DNA from: Rallus limicola
Lineage: Eukaryota > Chordata > Aves > Gruiformes > Rallidae
DNA length: 64,000 bases
Direction: 5' to 3'
Assembly (NCBI GenBank): GCA_022605955.1
Contig: JAKCOZ010000022.1
Coordinates: 558,001 to 622,000, forward strand
The position numbers and the translations under genes were made by a program. Each line of letters begins with the position of its first letter. Positions within the stretch are counted from its first letter, which is position 1. The notes beneath the pieces were generated by a model that ran no database searches, was not told where the DNA came from, and worked only from the letters and a program-made list of their open reading frames with translations. Of the stretch, positions 49,951 to 62,600 are shown piece by piece.

Positions 49951-50108
49951 CAAAGAGTTTATGAACAGCAACCCCTTACAATTTGTTTTACATATCCCTT
50001 GATTAAAAACAGCAGGGTTTAGGTCTAAATATTAATATTCACTGTTACTGATTTACAAAATACTGATGTAAGTTACAGTCGCCGTAGGCAGAATTGAAAT
50101 GCCAGAGA

Positions 50109-50421
50109 TTTGAGGGGTGGGCTCAGGAGGACAGGTCAGTCCTTTCAGTGGTGCCCAGGGACAGGACAAGAGGTGATGGGCACAGACTGGAATAGAAGTT
50201 CCACCTAGCCATGAGGAGAAACTTCTTTCCTGGGAGAGTGGCAGAACCCTGGGCCAGGCTGCCCGGAGAGGTTGGGGAGTCTCCATCTCTGGAGACCTTC
50301 AAACCCGGTGATCCTTGGTGCTGTACAGTGCAGCCTGCTCAAGCTGATCCTGCTCTGGTAAGTGTGGGACTGGGTGATCTCCAGAGGTCCCTGCCAGCCC
50401 CCACCATTCTGTGATTCAGTG
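50109..50421 (+). mobile_element. CR1 LINE 3' end, same subfamily as 3231-3955
   Basis: Runs from TTGAGGGGTGGGCTCAGGAG through AGACTGGAATAGAAGTTCCA, CATGAGGAGAAACTTCTTTC, GGCTGCCCGGAGAGGTTGGG and CTCCAGAGGTCCCTGCCAGC to a CATTCTGTGATTCAGTGAGTG tail. It aligns by eye almost base for base with the minus strand of 3231-3580, including the distinctive upstream GGGGTGGGCTCAGGAGGAC. It keeps a stretch (about 50355-50382) that the other copy has lost. It is 5'-truncated and has no ORF2 part. Confidence 0.96.
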
Positions 50422-53400
50422 AGTGAACATTACACATCTTTGAGTTCAAGTTCATTACACTGATTTATCTGCAGTGGGTTATATTCTGCAGCACTGTAAA
50501 CTTTGTAAGTTGATAGAAATAGCACTGCTGAGCCTCCTTCTCCAGGCAGCAATGTGTTTATAGCTAGATTTGATAGCAAGCAGCAGGTTTTTTCTGTATA
50601 CAGTGTATCTCAGATTTTACTCTTGTCTCGCTCTGTCTCCCTGTCTTACTATTAATAGGTGACCTACACCCCTGAGTATCCTAGACAAAAATCAATGAGT
50701 AGTGATAGGACACCACCCTCCTGGTGGCTCCAGACCAAGGTCAAACCCCAGACCCCATGTTCACCTCTATTTTACACCAGGAGAGTGCTCCTGAAGCAGA
50801 GCAAAGAAGTGGGATAGTGCCAAAGCCGAAGAGTGCCAGAGAAGTTTCTTCAGATCAGCTCTTGTGTCTTTAGCAAATACTTTCTAAAAAAATAAGAAAA
50901 ATCCATCTGATGTGACTTTTACCAAGGAAACATCTCCCCATGGGCAGAGACATAGGAGTGCCACTTCAGCTGAGGTGCACCCATGCAGCGTCACAGCCAT
51001 CTAATCAAACACCAGCATAAATTTATGCTGGTATCCAAGCCATCACATTTACAGCTCTGTCCCTAGGAGGACACCAGCCTTCCAAGGCAGAAGTGCTTTC
51101 AATTTATTTAATTTCAGTCATCTTATTTTCTTCTAAGTGCACAATCTCACTGATATCTAACCTCAGTGCTGGGGGGGAGGGGCAGCACATAGCAACATTT
51201 ACACATTCATTGCACAATTAAATGCACTAAGCACTTGGTTTTGAGAGACACCTGTTATAACTATGGACAAAATTGTCTTCATTTTAACCAGCAAAAAGAT
51301 TAAGAACTAGTAAAATCATCAAAACTAGCACACAAGTTTATATGCCCACACATCAGTGTTCACTGAAGCTGAAAACATAACTGGCAGTTACAGCAATAGC
51401 AATAAAGTCAGATTCTCTCAGGCTAATCATTAGATTGGGGCGTGGATTTTTTTGAAGGGAGTAAGAAAGCACCTTCCTTGTGGGATGTTTAGTAAGGCAA
51501 ATAAAGATGTTCACATTAGTCACAGAATTTCTGAGCCAGGCTGTGGGCAGAAGCACAGGAAGATTTTCCTTGACATCCCCCTGCCTTGTTCTAAAGGCAA
51601 GAAGCACCTACAAATCTGGGTGTCCTGAAAGGCAACACCACCACTGTCCTCAGCACATTCTACAGTTTGCTATGTTTAAACTTTAAATCAGGCCAAATCT
51701 AATTAAATCAATATTTTAAATCTGATCTATACTAGCATAAATGAAAGCAGGTCATAGCCCTCTTTTATTCTTTTATCCTACATGCCCAACTAAAAAAAAA
51801 AAAAAGTCTTTATATCCTTGAAAAATCTGTGCAGTTGCAATATGGCTGTTTGAAGCAAGTGAAAAGATGGTAATTTGTTACTATGAGACATTCAGAAGTT
51901 ATTGCCATAGATTTTTTTATTTCCTTTTCATTCATTTGCTTTGAATGGACTGAAAACATTTTTCAGTCCCATTCCCCCCCCCCCTCACTTTTCCATGTAA
52001 ATAGCAAGGGGTCATCTCTGCTAAAACTCCTAGAACTACTTTCTATATAGTATGTGATAAGGGATCAGAAGAGGACCTGTGCTTAAACCCTGTCACAGCA
52101 GGCAGCTGTCTCTAATGTTAGGCAGGATGTCCCCTCAAGCCTCCACATGTAAGCATGGATGCCACAGAAGGGTCCTCTGCACCTTAGGAGAGCAGGAGAG
52201 CCCAAGGAGCGGAGTGCTGCCATAACCATCATGTTGCACTGCTCATACTGACCATGACTGATGAGTTTCAGTGTCTACCACTGCTAATTAACACAATCAC
52301 GCATGAAAACTTGTGATATTACCAGATGAACTTAACTGGCATTGTAGTCGCTATGGCCATGCTTGAGTTACCACACTGGTATGTCTGTCCAAGCTGTTGA
52401 AAATGCCCAGTTTTGTACTTCCTACAGACAGGGTTCCTTCCCTCAGAGAGCACTGCAGCTTCTTCTGGCTGACACAAAGCCCAGGAAGGATATACATCTC
52501 CCATGTACTGCTATTTGCTAGAGACATACACTAGGTACACCATAACACTGAATTTAAATAAGGAAATGAAGCCTTCAATATTATACCATCATGTAACTTC
52601 CACTTTGCTTTTTCTCATTACAAGACATTTGAAAGGAAGCCATTAAATTATCCAGGGTTAGAACCAACAAAAAAACTCAAACTGCTCACTCATTAACTCA
52701 TTCCCCCTTGAGCCTGCCAGGCCATCACTTCCCTTCTTATTACCCACTTGCAAAAAACTTTTTACTTTACTACCTGGCAAGTTGCAAAAATAGAAAGATA
52801 GCCACAACATTATCTTGTTTAGAAATCAATGAAAGCAACAGCCAAGTGTGTATTACATTACGACTTGAGGCTATTCTAAGTTATGGAATCATTAATTACA
52901 CAGATAAAAAGTGTTCAGACATTTCTTTCCTAAAGAGTGTAATTCCCTTTGTGTTTTTAAAGTTGGTCCATTTATCTGTGAGCCCAAGAATATGGAGCCT
53001 TTTGTGTTCAGTGACTATTTAGCAGCAAGGAAAGTCTGAGTTAAAACTTGAGAGGGGCCAAACAACACTACTTGCAATGAAAGTAAGTTTTTCAAAATGA
53101 TTGTTGGGCATAATATGCATGTACCATACAGTATTTTCAAATAGGTGAGAACACTCTAAAAACAGGTTTATATGTTCATATACATGAAAAAGACTGATTT
53201 AACTTTTTATTTCAGAGAAGTAATAAGAATTAGTGCTTTCTCCTTCCTTAGAGTTCTGAGAGTAGCCTACTTTACCTGTACCAAATAACACATTTATTTA
53301 ATTTCTCCTAAACTTCTATTCCTCTTAAACTCGATTCTCTAGGTGACTATTCAGGATTAAGCTGCTGTCCACAGCACATCAAAAAGCCCCAGCATCAGAG

Positions 53401-54693
53401 CTAGAAAAAGTAATAACAACAGCAAGCTCACAGCATTTGATGTGGAACAAATAAATGCAGCCACATAACCTATTAACAAGTCTGCTACATTTATTTCTTA
53501 CCTCTATCATCACCATCTGTACTGCTATCAGAGGATGCAAGGGAGGTCAGGATGACTGTGCTGGGGATACACAGAGCAAACCAGTATGGTGGGTGCTTCA
53601 GAAAGCAAAGGTCTGTGCCTTACTATGACTAGACAGGCAGAGTGGGGAGATATATTTTGGTTTATACTCTTCCACCCTACAGAACCACTCTGCCTTTGCT
53701 TCTTAAGTCTGATGTGGTGTGGAATGAGAGAGGTAGGAAATGGAAAATTGGAGGTATCACTTCAACAACGAAATTCAAGAACAATTTCTACTTACTCAGA
53801 GAGGGTTGGATGACAGATGAATCAAATGGAAGAAATCAAGTGATAATCAGCATCTTATGGAGTTTAGTGACAGCACAGAGAACCTGTCTTAATGGATTTT
53901 TTTTAAAAGAGAAAAGAAAAACTCTAGTTGATGGGAAATGCATCCCACCTACTATGGATTTGGGATAGTTCTCCTATATGTGGATTCACAGTCTCCATTT
54001 CTACAGTGATTCATCATAAAAATCTGGTTGTGAGTGGACTGCAAGGTAGCTTGTTAGACAATTAAGTAATAGAGAAGAGACAATAGTGAATTGATTTCTT
54101 TAGCACAATGAAAACTGGCAAGAAGAAATTAAACATTGCTAACTTTAAAATGAAGTTCCAAATCAATACTCTGAACAGCATGTTCCATTTTCCTAATTAT
54201 ATCAGAATCATTAATATTTTGATTGGTGAGAAGGAACAGAGATTGAGGGATGGAGGAAGAAAGGAGAAAAGTCAAACTGAAGAGCCTGTCTGACCATGCT
54301 GAAGCAAGCTCAGGGCCGCTGCTCTTTGGAAGATGCTGCCTGCAACTCTGAGCTGCCTGCCTGTAATAATCCTTTATCACAGTGGCTGCTCTGGAAGGGT
54401 CAACACTTTCTGTAGTGTTACCAGGGGCCAGTGATGCTCGATAAGCCACTTCTATATGCAGATGAATCTCTCTTGTAGCATGAGGTAACTCTTGGCAAGG
54501 GTGAGAGCCATAATAAAACAAAACAGTCCTACACATTAAGCAAAAATCCTTTATAATTGACAGTTAAAATTTACAGTCCATGTTAGTGTTTGTACAGTCT
54601 CCAGCACTGCAACATCTCACTACAGTTTTTTATGCCTCTGGCTCAAGATTTCTCCACTTAAATGTAGAAGAGCCCTTAGCCTTGTTGCTTTGA
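50422..54693. other. Unique AT-rich DNA, no gene seen
   Basis: About 4.3 kb with an A13 run near 51792, a C10 run near 51976 and a G-rich patch near 51170. Frames of 104-108 codons (52708-53022, 53642-53968) and a 135-codon minus frame at 54129-54536 show no recognisable domain. Confidence 0.5.
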
Positions 54694-54796
54694 AAGATGA
54701 GAAGCGAAGCGCAGAGTAATTAAGTGATTTGCTCAAAGTCATCCTCCAAAAGCCTGGGAAGAGAGAACTGTGATCCCATGTCTGCAGGGTACTGGG
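54694..54796 (-). mobile_element. MIR-like SINE relic
   Basis: The plus strand reads AGATGAGAAGCGAAGCGCAG, AGTAATTAAGTGATTTGCTC and AAAGTCATCC. This matches antisense MIR-class sequence (AGATGAGGAAACTGAGGCACAGAGAGGTTAAGTGACTTGCCCAAGGTCA) with correct spacing. The distal part (GAACTGTGATCCCATGTCTGC) is consistent with the ...GATTTGAACCCAGGTCTCC end. Confidence 0.75.
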
Positions 54797-55011
54797 CTAT
54801 AAAACAAGTTTTTGTAATCTGCTTAATTCCCTCTGCCAGGAACAGTCACAGTCTACCAGACCAAGATGGCATTTGGAGACAGCAGCACATCATGATGACA
54901 TGCTTTGCCCAGAGACTCAGGCATGCTGAAGCCTTACAGGCTACTTAAGAGCAGGAGACACAGCGAGTGCAACATTCCTGTCCTGGAGAAAGGAAAGGCA
55001 GAGATGGGACC
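54797..55011. other. Short unique spacer
   Basis: Sequence between the SINE relic and the LTR remnant; nothing recognisable. Confidence 0.4.
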
Positions 55012-55253
55012 TGTGGTGGTTTGACTCTGGCTGGAGGCCAGATGCCCACCAAAACTGCTCTATCACACCCCTTATCAGCTGGGCAGGGGAGAAAATAGAT
55101 ATTGAGAGGCTCAGGAGTGGAGATAAGGCCAGGGAGAGATCATTCTGCAATCAGCATCACGGGCAGAACAGACTCAACACAGAGTAAAGGAAAGAAAAGC
55201 CACCCCTGCAGCCCCCTTTCTGCACCAGAACCCAGCCATGCAAAACTAAAATG
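55012..55253 (-). mobile_element. Internally deleted endogenous-retrovirus LTR
   Basis: The plus strand starts TGTGGTGGTTTGACTCTGGC, continues with GAGGCCAGATGCCCACCAAA and ACGGGCAGAACAGACTCAAC, then jumps to GCCACCCCTGCAGCCCCC and GCCATGCAAAACTAAAATGG. I recognise both halves as the two ends of an LTR family common in bird genomes, read in reverse. The centre, including its TATA and polyadenylation region, is deleted. The segment at 55190-55253 is the reverse complement counterpart of the LTR head at 24755. No internal retroviral genes are present. Confidence 0.75.
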
Positions 55254-57384
55254 GGGAAGGGTGAGCAGAGGAGGAGAGAGAGGCAGCAAGACTGATGGAG
55301 ACAAAGGCAGAGAAGACAGACTTGTGGAGCTCAGTTCAGAGCTCCTAACCCAGCAGGAATGACACCAATCTGCTGAAGAGGTTAAACATTACCAAGTGCC
55401 ACAAATATTTGAGATGGATGATATACTTTTTATATTTATATATCTAAAGTGCCTATCACCATATTGATAAACATTCTTTGGAACCACAGACAGCAAAGGT
55501 AAGAACAGGAGTTAGCCTGTCAGTACCTCAGTGCTGCTGCTTCCTACCAATTTAAAAACAGAAAAGCAACAAGACTGTGCTGCCAGTTTGCTCAGCTGGT
55601 GTTTAATACTGCTACTCCAACAGGGCTGGAGGGAGGACGTTGGCTTCCAGTTGTCTTGTCTCTAGAGGACTGCCTAGGTTTTGAGCAGCACAGCTCCCCA
55701 TATGCAATGCCAGCCCCAAAGACTACAGTCCATATGTAAGTAAAAGCAATTACTACTCTCATTATCATCAGTAATTATTTAACACAAAGAAGCTACAGTA
55801 TTCTTCGTAAAATTCAGTTTAAATAGACGAGTATTAAATACAGGCTTAAAAAAAAGCAGCTTTCTTTGTTACTCTCTGGAATAGGAGACATTCTCTACTA
55901 CATTTGTAATTCACCTTATGTTCAGTTCACTTCATCTTCCTTTGATATGTCAAAAAACAAATGTTAATTTTCCTTCATCATTTCTGTCTACCATCATCAC
56001 AGCTTTTCCAGCAGAGATACCAGTGTTCAAGCTAGGTCTCAAAAGGCATAAGACAACATTGCTTGCAAGAGAGTTCCTTAGCCAAGGCAGGATGCACAAC
56101 ATTCTTTTACAATATCAAAGATATCCACAAACAAGAGCAGAAAATACTCAAGCACTAGATCAGAACAGATTTCTCTTCATGGACATTGATAGGGTGATAC
56201 TAAAACATTACCAAGAACAGATAAACCCAAAACAAAACTAAATTAAATCCTAAATGAAGAGTTGAAAGATCCTTGGCTATATATAATGGATTTGTCTTTT
56301 CCTGAGCACTTTTGAAAACACTTTTTTCTTCCCCCCACCCCCAAAAAAAATAATTAAGGCAATGAATTGAAAACCTCTTTCCATCAGGCTGTTTTCAAAC
56401 TAAGATGAATATTTGGCTGCAGTTGTGAATGTTTGTTTCTTGGGCATTGTCCTGTGATTTCATTTTACATTAAAATTGTCCTGGAACTGATCCTATTCTG
56501 CTGCTTTTTCACTGGCTGCTTTCTAGGTAAAATGGCTTCAGGGAAAGAGACTTGATCAAGTAGGTGGAAAAATAAACAATTGTAGTTAAGCTTGAAAAAC
56601 AGGGTGGGGGGGAAATCCAAGCCAGCAGGATAAAAAAGAAAAGCAAAAAGAGAAGAGAAAAATCAATAGAGTAGTACCAAGATCTGCAAAAGTGTGGGGG
56701 AGAAAAGTATCCACACAGAGAATAAGAACTCACTAATGATACAGATCAAAGGCAAACAGGAACATGAATAAGAGAGATTGAAGATGTGGGGAATGAGAAG
56801 TACAGTATCAATATATAAAGTATGAATAATTGTAAGACATCAAAGCACCACTCAAAATTCACAAGTCTCAAATTTAGATGAGATTTATGCAGCGATGGGT
56901 AAGAGGAGAAACATCACAAGCAGCCAACTGCAGACTGACTACGGAGAGGGAAGAGGTAAAAAGCAGGAAGCTGTTACAGGAGGCAGACAGGGGGGTCCTG
57001 GAGGAGAAGAGCTGGAAGTGAGAGTGGTTTACTTGAGGGAAAGAGCATTTCACTAGGGTGTCAGGGATCACAGGGAGTCATAAAACACAGCTTGCTTCCT
57101 ACTCAAGTCTGCCAAACCAGCTTTGCATCTCCCTGCCTAGACTCCAGGCCAGCTTGCACCAGCATGAAGCCCCCACACTCCCATGTAACTTCAGACAGAT
57201 TAAAGTGAGGGTACCAGTCCCAGACAGCCAGGACAGCTGCCTTCCTCCTGTACCTTTACTTGGGCTATGATCCAGAGACAGGGAGGTCCAGAGTCACTTG
57301 AGGTAATTCTGTGACATGCCTGTGAGAGGGAGCTGAGAAGTCCCCCTCTCCATTACCATGCTTATTTAAAAACACATAATAATC
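55254..57384. other. Unique DNA with purine-rich patches
   Basis: Purine-rich tracts occur at 55253-55340 and 56610-56665. A 107-codon plus frame at 55918-56241 lacks any domain. No gene called. Confidence 0.5.
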
Positions 57385-57625
57385 ATAGAAGTCAAGGCTA
57401 GAAGGTCTCAAGTTGCACCAGGGAAGGTTCAGATTGGCTATTAGGAAAAACTTCTTCACCAAAAGAGTGGTGAAGCATTGGAACAGCCTGCCCAGAGAGG
57501 TGGAATCACTGTCCCTGGGCGGGTTCAAACAACAGGTAGACAAGGTGCTTCAGGAGATGGTTTAGTGGTTACAGTGGTGGACTTGATGATCTTGAAGGTC
57601 TTTTCCAACCTTGACTTTACAACTC
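57385..57625 (+). mobile_element. CR1 LINE 3' end fragment
   Basis: Contains GGTCTCAAGTTGCACCAGGG, TTCAGATTGGCTATTAGGAA, ACTTCTTCACCAAAAGAGTG, GCCTGCCCAGAGAGGTGGAA and TTGATGATCTTGAAGGTCTT followed by TTCCAACCTTGA, all in CR1 3' UTR order. Truncated at the 5' side. The terminal ATTCTATGATTC tail is reduced to TTTACAACTCC. It resembles the 42449 copy more than the 50109 copy. Confidence 0.95.
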
Positions 57626-58664
57626 CGAAGTATTAGGCCTGAAATCCAGCTTGTCACCAATCAAATCAATTCATACATTGGATTTGCCTTCAGTGCAGGA
57701 AGACATACCAGACTTCGTTTCGAGCTTGCAGAAGCTCAACAGGAAAAAACAACAAAATGTATGTTGTTCTGTACTGTACCTTGCTGCTTCAAACACAAAC
57801 CACAGCTCTTCATTTATTCCTGACCTATTTGAAACTTTCCCCATATAACCTGAAATCTGAAAATCAGGTTATTGTGACAGGTTTTATCATTTCACAAATG
57901 TTTTCTGAGTACTCTAGATACAGAGTGGAAAATTATCAAACTAGTTTTTACACAAGTTGTCTGTTATCTCCTGAAAGGGACAGAAAAAGTAGTTCCAGAG
58001 CTGCTCTACTGTTCGTTAGCAAGGAAACAAGATTACACTATACAGATCTTCTAAAACCCTCTTAAAAGAGGAGAGGCCTGACCCAACTCTCTCTAAAGGA
58101 AACTGGAACCTTGCCGCAAGCACCAGATTTCACTCAGACAGGAGATAAATGTTGAAGTACAGAAAGCTGAAAGACTAGAGTAAATCACTGCTATAGTAAA
58201 TCCAATTAGCAAACAAACACCCCTAATGCCAAAAGCCTGTTCCCTGAATGACTGATAAAACTACTGTGGTTGAATTATTTTATTGTACATATTCCCCATT
58301 ACCTGCCTTATTAGTATTCTGCTCATTTAATCAAGCTGATTAAATAAATGTTTGGCTGCTGTTTGCTAACTCAGGTAAGTTTTATCCACTCCAGTCTTCT
58401 GTACAAGTCACAGAAGGATTGAACTAGTTGTAGTGAGCTAGTGATGGAACAGACCTCAGGTGAGCAGCCTTTGTTCTGAATTAAGACATTTTTGAGGTAG
58501 TTAATTCCCTTGTTTTTTTTTTTAAAAACACAATGAGAAGCCCCCAAGTTCCTGGAAAAGTGAGATGACAAAGTCAGATGATGACAGTGAGACATCCAAG
58601 CTGGTAAACCTGACCCAAAAGGACAGGCAAACACACAGTACAGAGTGCATCATTAAGAATTTTT
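57626..58664. other. AT-rich DNA with homeodomain-like dyad
   Basis: No gene. 58190-58380 is an AT-rich block with CAATTAG, CCTAATGCC and TTATTAG words and the perfect dyad at 58325-58345. A 102-codon plus frame at 57757-58065 has no domain. Confidence 0.45.
58325..58345. promoter_or_regulatory. Perfect TAATCA/TGATTA dyad
   Basis: ATTTAATCA at 58325-58333 and its exact reverse complement TGATTAAAT at 58337-58345 flank a 3-base spacer. TAATCA/TGATTA is a common homeodomain-binding core. A regulatory role is inferred from motif and context only. Confidence 0.35.
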
Positions 58665-59340
58665 AAAAAGCAACAAAATTCAGTGTTGATGCATGTGAAG
58701 TGATGAAGAGGAAAAGCAATCCTGGATTGATGAAATCTGGCAGCTTATTAGCATTTGGGGAAAAAAGATATCTTGGAGCTATAATAGTTCAATTAAAATG
58801 TCAGCTCAATGCTCAATAGCAGTGCAGGAAAAATAGCACATTAGGAATTATTAGGAAAGAGCAGAGAACAGAACTGGAAGCATCATTATGGCACTGAATA
58901 AGTCCATGGTGAGTCCACAATTTTGATATTTTGTGCAGCTCTACTTCTCACCTACCTTAAAAGGATCAACTAAAATCAGAGGGGAGAACAACAACGATGA
59001 TTAAAATTATCTCAAGAATATTTAAGTCAAATGTACTTGAAGCAGCAAATCAAAGAGGATTATAAAGCTGAGAGCAGCATAGATGTAATGGAAAGGAAAT
59101 AGTTGCTCACTGTCTATCAACAGAAGAACTAGAGAGGAAGTAGTAAAATTATCAGCATGTATGTTTAAAACAAACAAATCCTTCTTCGTGCTCCACATGT
59201 CCTGCACTGTGGGATTCACTGCTTTAAGATGCTGTGGATGCTAAAAGTTCACTTGGACCTACAGTCAATGGATGCACTGGGGGAAAAAAAAAGTCTACCA
59301 ACAACTTCTATTTTGCCCACCAAGGCAAAGTCAAAAGGAA
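58665..59340 (+). mobile_element. Very old CR1-group LINE relic
   Basis: The sequence follows the turtle/crocodilian-type CR1 ORF2 and 3' region: ATTCAGTGTTGATGCATGTG then AAGTGATG, later ATCTTGGAGCTATAATAG, ACATTAGGAATTATTAGGAA, AAGTCCATGGTGAGTCCAC, TTTTGTGCAGCTCTACTTCTC, GTTTAAAACAAACAAATCC, and CTGTGGGATTCACTGC. All are in the expected order across 650 bases but each is heavily substituted and several segments are missing. It clearly differs from the avian CR1 copies elsewhere and probably predates birds. Confidence 0.82.
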
Positions 59341-59585
59341 GATTCAAAGCAGGAAAGTACTGAGACTGAAATGCATATATTCTGCTCTGCACAGCCCTGA
59401 TGGAAACAACACGTAGCCTACAATAGAACCTCTGGAATTCTTAGTAGGAACTATTGGAAAACCGATCAAGAGACTTGTTCTCTGACCTGTCCCACCAAAC
59501 TGCTGTGCCACACGACAGGAGAGCTGTGACCAGTATCACCATGGAGCATCCAAAAAATATGCCTGCAATGCCAGAGATGAGGTAT
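59341..59585. other. Spacer between old LINE and SINE relics
   Basis: Unassigned sequence that could be decayed repeat but carries no motif that I can name. Confidence 0.35.
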
Positions 59586-59690
59586 CATTCCTGGCTCTGT
59601 CCCAGCTGCCTTGCATAACCCTAGGCTGATCATTTCATTTTTCTGTTCTCCAGTTTCATCTGTAACAAGAACAGAAATCTCTCTTCCAGC
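59586..59690 (+). mobile_element. MIR-like SINE relic
   Basis: The plus strand reads TCATTCCTGGCTCTGTCCCAG, then GCATAACCCTAGGCTGATCA, TTTCATTTTTCTGTTCTCCAG and TTTCATCTGTAACA. This is the sense MIR-class sequence TCCTGGCTCTGCCAC ... GTGACCTTGGGCAAGTCA / CTTCATTTCTCTGTGCCTCAG / TTTCCCCATCTGTAAAATG. It is the best-preserved MIR-type copy in the window. Confidence 0.8.
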
Positions 59691-62600
59691 CCACGACTCC
59701 TGATTTACTGGGCAGCCTCTGGCTCAGGCTCTGCCTGGCACAAAGTACCTTATGTTATCTGGGACAAGAAGGCTGGCTCATTCTACCTTCCAGACACTGC
59801 TCTAACTTCACACATAATATTACAGTTATGTGCTATTTGTCTCCTATGTTATATAAAATTTCTACTTTTACATTATATTCTGACTGAATAAAGACTCCCA
59901 TTCATTTACTCCCCTGATCTAACCACTGTTCATCTTAACAGCCACAGCTGTGCATCAACATCTTGGCAAATCAAGATAAATCAGCCCAGCATAACACCCA
60001 CAGAGAATACTCTGCTCTGCCTGCTGACTTCAGGCTATAGGTACCTCTCCAGGAGCCTAGAAAGGAATATTAAAGCCATTCACAATGCAGCCCAGCCCAT
60101 GCAATTTAATGTTCATTCTAAAATACAAAAAAGGTGATGGGAGTCCAGACAGATGCAGGAGCTGCTTCTTTCACACCAGGGCTTGGAGAAGGTAATTAAA
60201 GGGAAGAATCTGATGTGACTGATTTTAAATAATACACACTCTGATAGCACCAGTTAAAAACCCCAACTTACTTCACATGCTCTGGAGGGCTCAGGTTTAC
60301 ATATTACATACAGATAAGTGTATTTTACTTTGCTATGCTTCAAGCAGATCCATTGTTAAGAAGCCAGTGCATTAAAAGTCCGTCCACTCTGAATTACAGT
60401 GCAATTAATCTGTGCTCAGAAGGGCATAGAGCAAAACATAACTGAAGAACCCGCAGTGCCAGGGACAAGAGCAGACTGCTTATGAGGGGAGTGACCCAGT
60501 GTTCTCTGTACCAATGGTTTAGTAGAAGAAAAAAATAACCAAGCCATGTAGAAACCAAAAGTCAAAGCACCACACCCCTCCCCAGCCCAGTCTCCACAGG
60601 CACACGGCCTTTAAATTAACATTAAATTGCATATGGAAGTATCAATAAGCAGAAAGTATGGTGGACCATACGTTACACACGTCATGAACTCTCCTGCAGG
60701 GACTGCTGAGGCACAAACCAGGCTTTTAACTGCATGCTAGCTTCCATCATACCTAGGGCTTACGCCTTTCTACTCATGCTTTCCCTGTGAACAACCAAAC
60801 TCCTCTCTAGTAATACTGGTCAGAATTCAACACCATTTTATCTATATCAATAGGCAAGATCCAGTGAAGGCAACGTTAAGTACTGCATTTGTAGTCATAC
60901 AGCCAATACTTTGGTCCTAGATTTGTAGAACACTTCAAGCTGAGAATTTCTGGCCCCAGTAGCCTCTCAGAGTTGATAAAACCCAAGAGCTTTCCAGCCA
61001 CAGCAAGATTCTCTACCTTCCATTCTCCATTATGAGGTGGCATATGATTTACTCTTGCCCTCGGGCAGAGTGTTTGCTGCAATGAAATTCCGGGATGCTC
61101 CATCGCTAAGAGAGTTCATTGAGGAGTGGCCCAGGACGCTTTTATAAGGGTTAAATTTCCTTTGGTGGTTTATGGCTGCAAGTCCCAGGTTCACAAGGTA
61201 TTTCATTCTATGAAGGAGGATTCATAAGATAATAGGGGGCATGGGGGGAATGTTTTCATGCTATCAATACCACTTTACCTTTCTAATCAAGATTAGCTTC
61301 AACTCTGGCTGTTTTGCAGAAATCTTGAAGTCAAAAGCCCTTCTGAACTCCAGCCAATGATAGAGGCTTGCCATAATTTGTGCTGCACCGTGCTTGCAGC
61401 AGGAACAAGTGCCTGATGCCATTCACACACCAAGAAAAAGCTGGTGCCTCCCCAGGAAGTAACAATGCAATCACAGAAAACTGAAAAACAAACAGCCAGG
61501 GACCATCAGGTAATAATGAGTCAACTCTGAATCCAACGTCAGCATAGAAATTGCCACGAGAAACCTTGTTACCTCACACTGATCTTCTCAGCTCATAGGG
61601 CACTGATTTCTATGATGTTATCTTGGAGGTTAACCAGGCTGGGCCTGGAGAGTTTTCCAAGGAGTAGCTGAAGGATAGGGAATGTGGTGTGAGCCTAAAT
61701 AAAAGCAAGTATACCGCTGACACTGTGGACAGTGCACACAAAGCAGGGCACATCAGGATGCTGAAGAAGAAATGTTTTAGTTTTATTCTAGGAGAGAGGG
61801 AGAGAAAGTCTGTGACATTACTATGTGACCACAAGCTGTATCCTGTGTGGAGAGTGAACTTCTTCCCCCTGGTGTGACATCACTCTTTGCAGGTTGAGAT
61901 GTCAAGGCTCAAAGACATTTCATGGTGCCTACCAAAGGCAGTAGAAAAGTAAATAACCTGTTAAACATTTACAGCTACCCTAAGGCCCAGACTGTCAGTC
62001 AACAAGCTGTCTTAACTGGAGTCCCTGCACCATTTGAAGACAAGTATAGAGTTTGCAGTGGCTGTGGCAGAAATCAGGGCTCTTTGTGGGCAGACTCTCC
62101 CTCCCCACCCATGCTCCATGTGCACATATGCACACAGCAATGGAAAAAGTCTCAACACTCACTGACAAATTCTTGCAATAAAACAACTGGAAAGGGCTTG
62201 GAAAGGGCTTAGCAGGCACTTCAATCTGCAAGCCTGGTACCCCTCTCTGTGTTTTATGATCTCCAATGCACCCATAGCGTGCAAGCATTCCAGTGATGTA
62301 TTACTAATACATCATTAGATTATTGTCACCTTGGTGATGAATTGCATGAGCACATTGCTAAAGTGCTGTCCCTCTGAAGACATATCATATAAAAACAGCT
62401 TCCTTTTAATTTTTTTAAGGACTTAAGGTGCACATTCCCAGCCTCATTTCTCAGTTGCTCCACTCCCTGTCTGGTACTTTACCCTGCACTAGTGGATATG
62501 TGAGACAATGAAATCGCCATAAAGCATTATTCCACAACTCAGAAATGGCTGAGCAGGTGAGAGTCTGTGAAACCACTCCCCTCCTTGCTGCCCCCAAAAT

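Noticed and set aside
54129..54536. 135-codon minus-strand frame
   Set aside because: No domain, signal peptide or splice context, and a length expected by chance in 64 kb of non-coding DNA.
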